Below are positions 16,238-24,458 of a stretch of 46,702 bases of DNA, piece by piece. Within the stretch, counting starts at the first letter, position 1, and every line of letters starts with the position of its first letter. The stretch comes from an uncultured Paracoccaceae bacterium (lineage in GTDB: Bacteria; Pseudomonadota; Alphaproteobacteria; Rhodobacterales; Rhodobacteraceae), in assembly GCA_938092015.1 (NCBI GenBank), contig CALKOT010000033.1:1-46702 (forward strand). The letters are read 5' to 3'. The notes beneath the pieces are model-generated. The model was not told the origin of the DNA and ran no database searches. It saw nothing but the letters and a program-made list of their open reading frames with translations. The position numbers and the translations under genes are program-made.

Positions 16238-17368
16238 CTACTTGCCTTGAGCGACGAGGAAGCCAACCACACCGGCCACGACCAAACCAGCAACAACAGC
16301 CAGTGCGATTTTCCAGGCTGAATAAGGCCGCTCACCCTGAACCGAACCAGTTCGACCATTGACGATAAACCGGTAAGTATCGCCCCGATATTTGTATGCA
16401 GCCATCCAGACAGGCAGCAAGATATGCTTGAACGTTTCATCCGAGACACGAACCGACATACTGGTGATCTGCTGCTTGTCGCCGCCAATGTCGAACCGCA
16501 CATCGCGCTCAATCACACGGTCCATGATCTGGCGCGCCTCAGCAAAACCATCCTCAATCGGCACGGTGTACGCTTCAGCCCGGAATCCGGCCAAGTAAGC
16601 CGACTGATAGGGTTTCAGTGCGGACAGGTCCCAGGGGCCCAGCTTGTCCGCGTATTTTTTCGGCAGGGACTTTGACCCAATCACAAGTACATCATCGAAG
16701 AACCGTCGCACTCGGCCGGCTGCATTCGACCAGCGCACTTTTGGCACCTGCCGGGTCTGCATTTGCTGCTTGCCGTCAACCATGACCGAAACGCGTTGAG
16801 TGACGTAGTAAACGTCGCCACGTTTGCCGCGATATTCAGTCTGAGTTTCGGCGTCATAGGTCCAGTACGGGACATACAGCCCTTCCATCGGGCGCCCTGC
16901 CCTTGCGTATTCGCCAAGGCCTGATGGTGCGAACCAAAGTGAGCCGAGCCAGTTATTCATCGCCTCACGCGCATTGCGCTCTGTCAGCTCAAAGGGAAGT
17001 ACGCCCTTGGGTTTGATGTGCCGGTTGGAGTGAGTTTCAGTGACGATGGGTGATGCGCAAAACAGGCATTCACCGGCATGGGTCTTTTCATCAAACTCAA
17101 CCTCAGCCCCGCAGTTATCGCAACTGATGGTTTGGGTTTCTTCATAGACGGCGTCGTTCAGCTGACCCGATAGCGCGTCACGCAGTGACTGTTCAGACAC
17201 TGCGCTCCCACCCCAAGGACCGTCGGCTTGCTCAATCTCGTTGGTGGCGCCGCAAAATCCGCAGCGTACAACCGGCTCACCCGGCGCATATGTCAGCGCT
17301 GCGCCGCACTCTTCGCACGGGAATTTTTCGTGCAGCGGCTCTTCACCGGACTTGATTAGATCTGCCAT
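16238..17368 (-). CDS. Double zinc-ribbon protein with C-terminal membrane anchor
   Basis: The 376-residue protein starts MADLIKSG, the better of two in-frame ATGs, one base after the stop of the cytochrome b561 gene. Two ribbon units occupy about residues 18-45 (CEEC, CGFC) and 82-110 (CDNC, CLFC). A large middle domain with aromatic strands (YVPYWTYDAETQTEYRG) follows, and one hydrophobic helix lies at about 352-372. This arrangement resembles Bacillus subtilis YdjG, which acts with the SPFH protein YdjI and PspA in membrane-stress control. The SPFH gene two positions upstream makes the comparison stronger. Relatives are often mislabelled as helicase PriA; no helicase motif is present. Confidence 0.8.
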   Translation of the reverse strand: MADLIKSGEEPLHEKFPCEECGAALTYAPGEPVVRCGFCGATNEIEQADGPWGGSAVSEQSLRDALSGQLNDAVYEETQTISCDNCGAEVEFDEKTHAGECLFCASPIVTETHSNRHIKPKGVLPFELTERNAREAMNNWLGSLWFAPSGLGEYARAGRPMEGLYVPYWTYDAETQTEYRGKRGDVYYVTQRVSVMVDGKQQMQTRQVPKVRWSNAAGRVRRFFDDVLVIGSKSLPKKYADKLGPWDLSALKPYQSAYLAGFRAEAYTVPIEDGFAEARQIMDRVIERDVRFDIGGDKQQITSMSVRVSDETFKHILLPVWMAAYKYRGDTYRFIVNGRTGSVQGERPYSAWKIALAVVAGLVVAGVVGFLVAQGK

Positions 17369-17369
17369 G

Positions 17370-17909
17370 TTACAACCAGCGATGAAGAACTTTGGGCGCC
17401 ATAATGCGCAATGCATTGTCCTTCAGCAAATAGTGTCGCCACAGGTGAAACGCGATATGCACAACGGCCAGGATCGTCAGGGCGTCAAAGGCGATTTCGT
17501 GCACCTCTTCCGCGATGTCGCATAGCGTGATGACACCGTCGCCGAAATTAAGCGGAATGACGCCGAAGCCCAGCACAGGGAACGGCGCCACAAGACCCGT
17601 AAGGCCGCCAGACAGCATCATGATCGGTAGCGCCCAATAGAGGGCCCGGTGCCCCCATTGGTGCACAAGTTTCGCTTTGGCCGGCAGCTTCGGCCCCGGA
17701 CGGCTGGCAAGACCATTGCGCCAGTAGGTCAGCCACCAGATCGCTACCAGAATGGCCAGCAGCACCCCAACGCCAGCATGGGTCGCCAGCGCGTCCGTTT
17801 TGGCCGCGCTAGAGGCCCTTCGCTCTGCATCGTCAGGCTCGACAATCAGGAAATACAGCAAAAAGCCGAACCCGACCCAGTGCAGCCATTTCAGAATAGT
17901 TCGACGCAT
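17370..17909 (-). CDS. Cytochrome b561-type membrane protein
   Basis: This 179-residue protein has four hydrophobic helices, with histidines placed for heme b ligation: His10 (KWLHWVGFG), His44 (ATHAGVG), the HQWGHRALYW segment near 87 and HIAFHLWRH near 155-163. The family carries electrons between quinol and periplasmic acceptors. It lies between the SPFH and zinc-ribbon genes with gaps of 17 bases and 1 base, so it belongs to the same transcript, suggesting that the stress module has a redox component. Confidence 0.85.
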   Translation of the reverse strand: MRRTILKWLHWVGFGFLLYFLIVEPDDAERRASSAAKTDALATHAGVGVLLAILVAIWWLTYWRNGLASRPGPKLPAKAKLVHQWGHRALYWALPIMMLSGGLTGLVAPFPVLGFGVIPLNFGDGVITLCDIAEEVHEIAFDALTILAVVHIAFHLWRHYLLKDNALRIMAPKVLHRWL

Positions 17910-17926
17910 CAGCCCCCAAGCTCCAA

Positions 17927-19048
17927 TTATGCCGGGGGTGGTGGTGGCGGCGCGACCGTAAACAGCTGCGCAAGCTCATTCACTTCGCCCGCCGCAATCC
18001 ACCCCGCGTAGCCTTGCGACCAGACTGTCGTCTCTCGGGTAAAGGACCCCTCGGCCACCATCCGGCCCAGATCGCCGCGCCCGAACGGGCCAGTTGTCTG
18101 GCCGTTCACCGCGACATGCCAAAGGCGCTCTGGTGGTGGAGGGGGCGGTGGTGGTGGGGCCGCATGCGTCGGCTGCTGGGGCTGGCCCCAAGGCGACATC
18201 TGGCCCATCTGATTTGCCATCGCCATGCCCATCCCCATGCCAAGCCCAGCGCCCATACCGCCGCCGCCTGAAGGGTTCTCAGCCGCCGCGCGCATCGCTT
18301 CAGCCGCATGGAACTGCGAGTATTTACCAAGATCGCCGATCACGCCCATGGACGTACGTTTATCGAGCGCCTGCTCAACTTCTTCCGGCAGTGAGATATT
18401 TTCGACGAACAGCTCAGGCGTTTCAATACCCATCTGAGCAAGTTCAGGTTTTACCCGAGCCTTCAGAAACTCAGCCAGATCGTCGGTGTTGGCCGCCAGG
18501 TCGAGCACCGGAATACCCGAAGACGCCAGCGAGTTTGAGAACCGTGAAACGATGACGTTTCGCAGCTGGAAAGTGACCTCATCGGTTGTCACTTCGCCGT
18601 CGGTACCGACGATTTCCTGCATGAACAGCGCCGGATCCATCACGCGGATGGAATAGGTGCCGAAGGCGCGCAGACGCGTTGGGCCAAACTCAGGATCACG
18701 CAGCATGATCGGGTTTTTCGTACCCCATTTCAGGTCCTGGAACCTGCGCATGTTGACGAAATAGATTTCAGACTTGAACGGGCTTTCGAACCCGTGGTCC
18801 CAATGCTGCAGCGTCGTCATGATCGGCATGTTGTTCGTCTCTAACTGGTAGAGACCCGGCGCGAACACGTCGGCCAACTGGCCTTCGTGCACAAAGACAG
18901 CCGCTTGGCCCTCGCGGACAGTCAGCTTTGCGCCGTATTTGATTTCATTGCCGTGGCGCTCGAACCGCCAAACCATCGTATCGCGGCTGTCGTCCGTCCA
19001 TTCAATGACGTCGATAAACTCACCGGTGAGTTTGTCCCAAAGGCTCAT
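17927..19048 (-). CDS. SPFH-domain protein with C-terminal GYF_2 domain (YdjI-like)
   Basis: In this 373-residue protein an SPFH/flotillin-like domain (about 20-250) is followed by a helix ending FHAAEAMRAAAEN, a Gly/Met-rich stretch, a Pro-run linker (about ten prolines) and a GYF_2 domain (LWHVAVNGQTTGPF to about 365) with the typical late Trp in VWSQGYAGWIAAG. SPFH proteins form oligomeric membrane scaffolds; the YdjI branch (virion-core-like) recruits partners to stressed membranes. GAAGGAG precedes the ATG. The GYF_2 tail probably binds a Pro-rich partner; the XpaC N-terminus in the same operon contains APPPPAS, a candidate ligand. Confidence 0.88.
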   Translation of the reverse strand: MSLWDKLTGEFIDVIEWTDDSRDTMVWRFERHGNEIKYGAKLTVREGQAAVFVHEGQLADVFAPGLYQLETNNMPIMTTLQHWDHGFESPFKSEIYFVNMRRFQDLKWGTKNPIMLRDPEFGPTRLRAFGTYSIRVMDPALFMQEIVGTDGEVTTDEVTFQLRNVIVSRFSNSLASSGIPVLDLAANTDDLAEFLKARVKPELAQMGIETPELFVENISLPEEVEQALDKRTSMGVIGDLGKYSQFHAAEAMRAAAENPSGGGGMGAGLGMGMGMAMANQMGQMSPWGQPQQPTHAAPPPPPPPPPERLWHVAVNGQTTGPFGRGDLGRMVAEGSFTRETTVWSQGYAGWIAAGEVNELAQLFTVAPPPPPPA

Positions 19049-19063
19049 GGAGGTTTCTCCTTC

Positions 19064-19918
19064 TTAGGCCCCGCCGGGGCGTATCTCTGAAATAATTTCG
19101 GGCAACAAAGGCCTCGCCTCATCCGCCTGCATACCGGGCTTAAGCCGTCGGTCATAGAGGATCCGGAGGAGGATTTCGTCATGTTCCGTCAGCAGTGCAA
19201 ATTCCTGATCATCGTTGAAGATCGATGGGCGCACATCCGGGTCGTCATTCATCAGGCCCAGCGTCTGGGTCAGTTCCTCATGGATGCAGGATGATCGCAG
19301 GACGCCCTCTAGTTCGCCTTTTATCACGATCATCGCGCCAGTGATCAGACCACCATCGAGATCGTCAAACGCAACCTGACCGACGCAAGGGTAATAAACG
19401 TCCTCAGCCCACTGAATGATCAGGGGCATATTTTCAGCAAGCCCCGTTTCTTCCAGCTCAGCCACGAAAGCGCGGCGTTCTTCAGCATCTAGTATGAGGA
19501 TCGTAAGGTTAGGATCACTTTCCTCTTCAACGATCTCAAGTCCAGTAAGGTTGGCCAGGCGCAGGGCGAAGCTGGTGTATTCAAGCCGGTCTTCGCCAGT
19601 CGCCGCCTTGCCGCTGACGTGATACCTGATCGGTTGTTCCCAGCGGCTGATCCGCGATGGCGTGGTCTCTTCGACCAAGACATCGTTTTCGCGTGAGTAT
19701 TCTCGGTTCAAGGCGATCCGCTCAAAGTTCTCAGCCAAAGCGGCATTCGAGAAAACCGCATCCACCGGCGTACGCTCAGTCCGCAGTTTTCCGCCTGTTG
19801 TTAGCGTGTCAGAGTAGTGCCGATACGTCTCACGTGTGCGATCACAGGCAGACAAGAAAACCACCGTCGCCAGGCAGCCCAGTACGGACCTCAAGCCCAC
19901 TTTCCGAGGCAGTTTCAT
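19064..19918 (-). CDS. DUF2927 lipoprotein, copy 2
   Basis: This 284-residue lipoprotein has a signal peptide ending in FLSAC (lipidated Cys25). The domain carries the family core SCIHEELTQTLGL, an HExxQ-type motif that recalls a metalloprotease helix, then PSIFNDDQEFALLTEHDE and ILYDRRLKPGM. Whether it is an active protease is unknown. Its ATG overlaps the stop of the paralogous upstream gene (ATGA, 19915-19918). The SPFH gene follows after 15 bases. It is expected in the periplasm, attached to a membrane. Confidence 0.85.
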   Translation of the reverse strand: MKLPRKVGLRSVLGCLATVVFLSACDRTRETYRHYSDTLTTGGKLRTERTPVDAVFSNAALAENFERIALNREYSRENDVLVEETTPSRISRWEQPIRYHVSGKAATGEDRLEYTSFALRLANLTGLEIVEEESDPNLTILILDAEERRAFVAELEETGLAENMPLIIQWAEDVYYPCVGQVAFDDLDGGLITGAMIVIKGELEGVLRSSCIHEELTQTLGLMNDDPDVRPSIFNDDQEFALLTEHDEILLRILYDRRLKPGMQADEARPLLPEIISEIRPGGA

Positions 19919-20745
19919 GTCTCATCTCGTGGGTAAAGATCATCCAGAACGCTGGGGAGCAGAGGCGTAACTTCTTTCACTGTCATGCCCGTTGACAGGC
20001 GTGGGTCGTAGAGCATCTGAAGCAGATATTCATCATGCCGGGTCAGGAAGGCGAATTCTTCATCGTCATTGAATATCGACGGGCGAACGTCATCGTCGTC
20101 ATTTGTCAAACCGAGGGTCTGGATGACTTCTTCATGCAGACAGCTTTCCCTGAACAGGCCTTCAATTTCATTTCGTATGAAGACCAAGCCAAGTGTGATC
20201 TCGCCTTTCTTGTTGTAGAACAGCCGTCCTATACACGGATTTCGCCATGAACTTGCCCATCGGACATTGAATTCGGCAAATTCATCGCCCCATCTTTCCT
20301 GGAATTCCTGATTGATCTTTCTGCGCTCAGCTTCGTCCAGATACATGATCACAAAGTTGGACTTGTTCGATATCGGCTCAATCTTCTGACCCGTCAGATG
20401 CGAGACGCGAAAGGCAAGTTCGCGCATCTGCTTGCGGTCTTCACGGGTCACACCCTTTCCGAAGAACGTATATCTGATCGGCTCTTCCCATCGACCGAGG
20501 ATTTTTTCAGTCGGTTTTGCGGCCAGCTCTTCATCATATTCACTGTACATTGCGATCTTGATGAAGTTTCGCGCCAGATCATCTTTGGTGAAAGGTGCAT
20601 CGTCTGGGTCACGTTCTGTGCGCATTTTGCCCTTGGCCTGCAGCGCGGTCGTATAGCTTTCATAGCGCTCTGTCGTGTTGGCGCAGGCCGCAAGGATCAA
20701 ACTTGCGGCCAACGCCGAAACAATCATGCAGGCAGTTCTACTCAA
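19915..20745 (-). CDS. DUF2927 lipoprotein, copy 1
   Basis: This 276-residue paralogue of the next gene has the same core SCLHEEVIQTLGL and PSIFNDDEEFAFLTRHDE. The signal peptide ends in ILAAC (Cys21). The best start is a TTG at 20745 that overlaps the telA stop as TTGA and supplies a basic residue before the hydrophobic core; an ATG at 20727 would leave a shorter, uncharged signal peptide. The two copies are clearly diverged in the middle region, so this is an old tandem duplication with retained signature blocks. Confidence 0.83.
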   Translation of the reverse strand: MSRTACMIVSALAASLILAACANTTERYESYTTALQAKGKMRTERDPDDAPFTKDDLARNFIKIAMYSEYDEELAAKPTEKILGRWEEPIRYTFFGKGVTREDRKQMRELAFRVSHLTGQKIEPISNKSNFVIMYLDEAERRKINQEFQERWGDEFAEFNVRWASSWRNPCIGRLFYNKKGEITLGLVFIRNEIEGLFRESCLHEEVIQTLGLTNDDDDVRPSIFNDDEEFAFLTRHDEYLLQMLYDPRLSTGMTVKEVTPLLPSVLDDLYPRDET

Positions 20746-21920
20746 GCGGTCGGCGCCTCGGTTGCTGCAGGACGGCTGAATTTGGCGGAGGCGAGCGTCG
20801 TTTTCAACTCTTCCTCGATCGTTTGCAGTTCGCTTTCAGCTGCGGCGCGGCGTGCTTTGCCTTCGTCGGCGATCTGCAGGCTTTCCTCAATCGTGTCGAT
20901 CAGGGTCCGGTTGGCGGATTTGACCGCTTCGATATCGAAAACGCCACGCTCCATCTCTTTACGGACTTCGCGGTTTGCGGCCTGAAGGTTTTCAGCGTTT
21001 TTCTGCAGCAAATCATTCGTCAGATCAGTCGCTTCTTTCACCGTTTTCGCAGCCTCGCGGGAACGGAAGATCGTCACTGCCTGCGCCAACTGCGTTTCCC
21101 AAAGTGGAAGCGTGTTGACCAGGGTGGAGTTGATTTTGTTGACAAGCGACTTGTCATTTTCCTGAACCAGACGGATCGAAGGCAGCGACTGCATCGTTAC
21201 TTGACGTGTCAGTTTAAGATCATACACCCGGCGTTCCAGATCGTCCCGCGCTGCGCGCAGATCGCGCAGTTCCTGGGCGCGAAGCACGCCTTCTTCCTCT
21301 GGTGCGTTTTCGACAACCTTGGCCATCGCCGGGATTTCTTCTTCATCCAGCAGGCGCAGCTTTTCTTCGCCAGCGGCAATGAACAGGGCAAGGTCGTTGT
21401 AAAAGTCGAGGCTGGATTCATAAAGCTTATCCAGCGACTTGATGTCTTTTAGCAGGATGCTTTCATGCTCAAGCAGCTCATCTGAAACACGGTCGATCTG
21501 ACCGCGAACGGTTTCATATTTTGCGATGAACTCGGCGACTGGGCGGGCCTTGCCAAAGAGACGCTCCCACCAGCTTTGCTTGCGGTTGGGGTCCAATTCT
21601 TCAGCGTCAAAGCCGCGAATGTTGGTGACCATCTCGCGCAAGGATGCTCCAGCCGGACCAACATCCTTGTTGCGGACACCGTCCAGCATCTGGGACGAGA
21701 TCGCCTGCAATTCAGTCTGCGCGGCAGAGCCGAATTTGATGATCGACTGGCTGTCGTTCATATCCAGATCGGCAAGCAGGCCCGTTACCTGCGTCTGCTC
21801 TTCTGGTGTCATTTTGTCGGCTTCTTTAATGTCTGCAGCGGGCATAGCCAGCAGGTTAATGGAAAGTTCTTCCGCTTCTACCAGCAATGTCTGGGCTTTC
21901 GCCTGGATTGTCTCGCTCAT
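20742..21920 (-). CDS. telA: TelA-family toxic-anion resistance protein
   Basis: The 392-residue, almost entirely helical coiled-coil protein belongs to the TelA/KlaA family, linked to tellurite and other membrane stress. Diagnostic segments are WWERLFGKARPVAEFIAKY near 118 and the LYESSLDFYNDLALFIAAG stretch near 170, then TLPLWETQLAQAV and the C-terminal helices. AAGGAG stands before the ATG at 21920; the preceding TTG is not needed as start. It follows xpaC by 45 bases, the classical xpaC-telA pairing. It is cytoplasmic and probably membrane-associated. The four-base overlap with the next gene suggests balanced synthesis. Confidence 0.92.
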   Translation of the reverse strand: MSETIQAKAQTLLVEAEELSINLLAMPAADIKEADKMTPEEQTQVTGLLADLDMNDSQSIIKFGSAAQTELQAISSQMLDGVRNKDVGPAGASLREMVTNIRGFDAEELDPNRKQSWWERLFGKARPVAEFIAKYETVRGQIDRVSDELLEHESILLKDIKSLDKLYESSLDFYNDLALFIAAGEEKLRLLDEEEIPAMAKVVENAPEEEGVLRAQELRDLRAARDDLERRVYDLKLTRQVTMQSLPSIRLVQENDKSLVNKINSTLVNTLPLWETQLAQAVTIFRSREAAKTVKEATDLTNDLLQKNAENLQAANREVRKEMERGVFDIEAVKSANRTLIDTIEESLQIADEGKARRAAAESELQTIEEELKTTLASAKFSRPAATEAPTA

Positions 21921-21965
21921 CAATTGGCTCCTTTTACGGCGCTTGCAGCGCCTCTTTTATGGCGC

Positions 21966-22862
21966 TTACATCGCGCCTTCTTGTTTCAGTCGGTCTCTCA
22001 GGACCTCGATCTCAACTTCGAGATCAACACGATCATCGATCAGCAGGGATTTGCGTTGTTTGGCGAAACTCGTTTCCAGATCGGTCAGCAAACCTTCGTA
22101 CTCGCCACGCATGTCATCGGCGACGCCTTTGGATTTGGCGTTCGCGAATTTCACCGTCGCATCACGCAAACCAATCAGATGCACGCTGAGAAACTTGCGG
22201 GCGCGGCGCAGATCCCGCGGATCGTTCTGAATTTCCTTCAGTATATCGCGGGCGGCGAATGCCAGCGCATCGATGCGTTTTTCCAGCCCTCGATCGCGTA
22301 GACCATTCGCGGCTGATACCGTTTCTTCGACCACTTTTTCAGCCTGATCCAACTTGGCTGCGACGCGGTCCAGTTCTTCATCTGGCAGGCCAATGCCGCC
22401 CTTGGCTTTCATCGGGTCAAAACCAAACGTCGCCAAATGCGCGCCGACGCCCAGTGCGCCATAGAACATAGCGACCAGCATATTCAGGTCGATGCCCAGC
22501 CAGCAGATGATAAAAAGCGACGCGCCGGTCAGCGCCGATGCGAATGTTTTACGGGGAAATGCAGGCGGCTTTGCAATGGTGCGTTCGTTATAGGCCGCTT
22601 CCGCCTTCAGCCCCTGGCCGGTCAGCCATGCGGAAAGGATCAGCAGGATATAAGGGCAAACCGCCCACAACACCTTAGCCATATCCGCAGTGAAAAGACC
22701 CTCTAACCCCGGTAAGATTAGGCCTGAAGGGGCAATATATAACCCCAGCACACGCCAGCTGAATGACCGGGCCTTGCGACCAGAAAACTTGGATGCGGGC
22801 GGCGGGGGCGCTTCAGTGGCGCCACCGGGCGAATGTGCCCCGCCAAAGCGTTTGGCGCTCAT
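21966..22862 (-). CDS. xpaC: XpaC-family membrane protein
   Basis: This 298-residue member of the XpaC family (5-bromo-4-chloroindolyl phosphate hydrolysis protein) is the usual partner of TelA. A Pro-rich N-terminus (about 16-25) is followed by hydrophobic segments near 38-55, 62-82 and 108-135, then a long charged coiled coil from about 155 to the end that should face the cytoplasm. Its ATG overlaps the stop of a 35-codon upstream gene (ATGA). True hydrolase activity is not implied; the family name reflects a phenotype. Confidence 0.88.
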   Translation of the reverse strand: MSAKRFGGAHSPGGATEAPPPPASKFSGRKARSFSWRVLGLYIAPSGLILPGLEGLFTADMAKVLWAVCPYILLILSAWLTGQGLKAEAAYNERTIAKPPAFPRKTFASALTGASLFIICWLGIDLNMLVAMFYGALGVGAHLATFGFDPMKAKGGIGLPDEELDRVAAKLDQAEKVVEETVSAANGLRDRGLEKRIDALAFAARDILKEIQNDPRDLRRARKFLSVHLIGLRDATVKFANAKSKGVADDMRGEYEGLLTDLETSFAKQRKSLLIDDRVDLEVEIEVLRDRLKQEGAM

Positions 22863-22966
22863 TGGCTGGTTTCCTGCTGCTGGCTACGGTCATAATCCAC
22901 GCCAAACGCGGCGCATGACGCGACGCCGATGGTCAGGAAAAGCACGATATAAGCAATGGTCTTCAC
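22859..22966 (-). CDS. Very small hydrophobic (lipo)peptide upstream of xpaC
   Basis: A 35-codon frame from a GTG at 22966 encodes a charged start (VKTIAYIVLFLTIG), a hydrophobic core, a lipobox-like VASC with Cys18, and a polar tail DYDRSQQQETSQ. Its TGA overlaps the xpaC ATG by four bases, the same coupling used further down the operon, which supports real translation. It could be a small lipoprotein or a single-pass membrane peptide. No strong ribosome site is visible before the GTG, which lowers certainty. Confidence 0.55.
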   Translation of the reverse strand: MKTIAYIVLFLTIGVASCAAFGVDYDRSQQQETSQ

Positions 22967-23041
22967 ATTCAGATCCCGGACTGTGGTTCAAGCGCAACAC
23001 ATTTAGGACGCCTACAAGTGCAGCCCCATTAATACCGCAGA

Positions 23042-23434
23042 TCAGTCTGATTCGGCGAATACCTCATCCCCCTCCGGCGGGGTGAAGTAGTCAGCCTTGT
23101 CTTTGACAAAAATGTGCCGCTTGAAAGGCAGTTCCGTGGGAAGATCCAATGTTCCTGCAAAAATTGAGATCTTGTCACCTTCCAAACGCTCCCAGAAAAC
23201 ATTGCCGCCACAAGTGTTGCAGAACCCCCGCTGTGCGGTGTCTGATGCATGATACCAGGTCAGCGTGGCATCGCTGGTCATTGTCAAATCAGCCTTGGCG
23301 ACATTTGTCGCCGCTACGTGATGGCCGGATGTTTTGCGGCATTGTTCGCAGTGGCAGCCGATGATTTCCCTCATCGGGCCGCTCACCTCATATTCAATGC
23401 CGCCACACAGGCAGGAACCGGTTTTTGTGCTCAT
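23042..23434 (-). CDS. GFA-family zinc protein
   Basis: The 130-residue protein belongs to the family of glutathione-dependent formaldehyde-activating enzyme (Gfa/CENP-V-like). Zinc ligands are visible as CLCGG (residues 8-10), CHCEQC and FCNTCGG, in the usual order. The start at 23434 follows GGAGG; longer in-frame extensions have no protein-like character. The function in the majority of these relatives is unproven; a role in formaldehyde handling is possible given the methyltransferase nearby. It may be co-transcribed with the small gene and xpaC, 75 bases downstream. It is divergent from the ChaN-like gene. Confidence 0.85.
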   Translation of the reverse strand: MSTKTGSCLCGGIEYEVSGPMREIIGCHCEQCRKTSGHHVAATNVAKADLTMTSDATLTWYHASDTAQRGFCNTCGGNVFWERLEGDKISIFAGTLDLPTELPFKRHIFVKDKADYFTPPEGDEVFAESD

Positions 23435-23473
23435 CTCTTCGCCTCCCAGCTTTGATGATCTATCTTGTGAGAC

Positions 23474-24313
23474 ATGAAACGCATCATCTTGGCCCTTTGC
23501 GGCGCCCTTATCGCCAGTCCCGTCCTCGCTGCTTCTTGCGATCCTTCGCCCGGTTCGGCTTGTCAGGGCGATCAGGCCAGCAGCATGGCTGACTTGTTGG
23601 AGGCGGCGATCGAGGCGCAGATCGTCATTTTGGGCGAACGACACGACAACCCGATCCACCACGAAAAGCAGGCAGAGATTGTCCGCATTCTTGCCCCTGC
23701 CGGATTGGCGTTTGAGATGATCAAACGGGCCGAGGAAGAAGTGGCGAACGACCGCCGCACAGCGTGGGAAAATGAAAGCTGGTCCAACTGGGACGACTAT
23801 CGCCAGATTTTGGAGGCTGCGCCAAACGCCCGCATAACCGGCGGCGGCGTTGATCGCGACGTGCTGCTGTCATCGGTGAAAAATGGCGCGGCGATGGCTT
23901 GGGGGGCGGAAGGTGCACGCTATCGCCTGCTCGATCAGCTGCCAATTGATGTGACTGAGGCGATGATCGAAGAACAGCGCGTCGCCCATTGCGACGCCCT
24001 GCCAAAACCCATGCTACCCGGGATGGTAGAGGCACAGCAGTTGCGCGACGCCGCTTTTGCCGACGCAGTGCTGCGGTTGGTTGAGGACGGGCATGAACCT
24101 GCAGTCCTGATCACAGGTAACGGTCACGCGCGAACAGACCGGGGATCCCCGCTGTATTTGGGGCGGGCGGCGCCGTTGGTTTCAGTTCTATCTATCGGGA
24201 TTATAGAAGCGGGCGAAATGACAGATGTTCCCTACGACTATGTGATCTACACCAAAGTTCACGACCGCGAAGATCCCTGCGAGGCGTTTTTGAAATCGCG
24301 GCAGAAGAACTGA
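23474..24313 (+). CDS. ChaN-like secreted protein (heme-binding uptake family)
   Basis: The 279-residue protein has a signal peptide (1-19, ending VLA-A). The core shows IVILGERHDNPIHHEKQ near 50-66, LAFEMI, and a late ITGNGHARTDRG near 217, all of which mark the ChaN/Tiki-like fold. ChaN proteins are associated with iron or heme handling at the envelope; catalytic relatives use the HDN and GNGH residues. The SPVLAASC segment could be read as a weak lipobox, but signal-peptidase I cleavage is more likely. Start spacing from the divergent GFA gene is 39 bases. Confidence 0.8.
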   Translation: MKRIILALCGALIASPVLAASCDPSPGSACQGDQASSMADLLEAAIEAQIVILGERHDNPIHHEKQAEIVRILAPAGLAFEMIKRAEEEVANDRRTAWENESWSNWDDYRQILEAAPNARITGGGVDRDVLLSSVKNGAAMAWGAEGARYRLLDQLPIDVTEAMIEEQRVAHCDALPKPMLPGMVEAQQLRDAAFADAVLRLVEDGHEPAVLITGNGHARTDRGSPLYLGRAAPLVSVLSIGIIEAGEMTDVPYDYVIYTKVHDREDPCEAFLKSRQKN

Positions 24314-24406
24314 ACAGGGATGTCTTTCGCATCGCTTTGGTGAACCAGGCATTGAAGCGGCTGCACCCTGACCCAAAGGTTATCAAAACACTAATTTAAT
24401 AATAAT

Positions 24407-24441
24407 ATCAAATATATAGCATTGGTTTCACGCGTGAAACC
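24407..24441 (+). repeat. Composite palindromic element, copy 3
   Basis: ATCAAA at 24407-24412, 11 bases, then GGTTTCACGCGTGAAACC at 24424-24441. A GTTTCACA half-site follows the GTGAAA arm by 8 bases. It lies between the convergent ChaN-like and HI0933-type genes in a strongly AT-rich spacer. Confidence 0.85.
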
Positions 24442-24458
24442 TTGTGCGTTTCACACCT

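Noticed and set aside
16238-17368. Helicase/primosomal protein label for the zinc-ribbon protein
   Set aside because: Only zinc ribbons and a C-terminal membrane helix are present; there are no helicase motifs.
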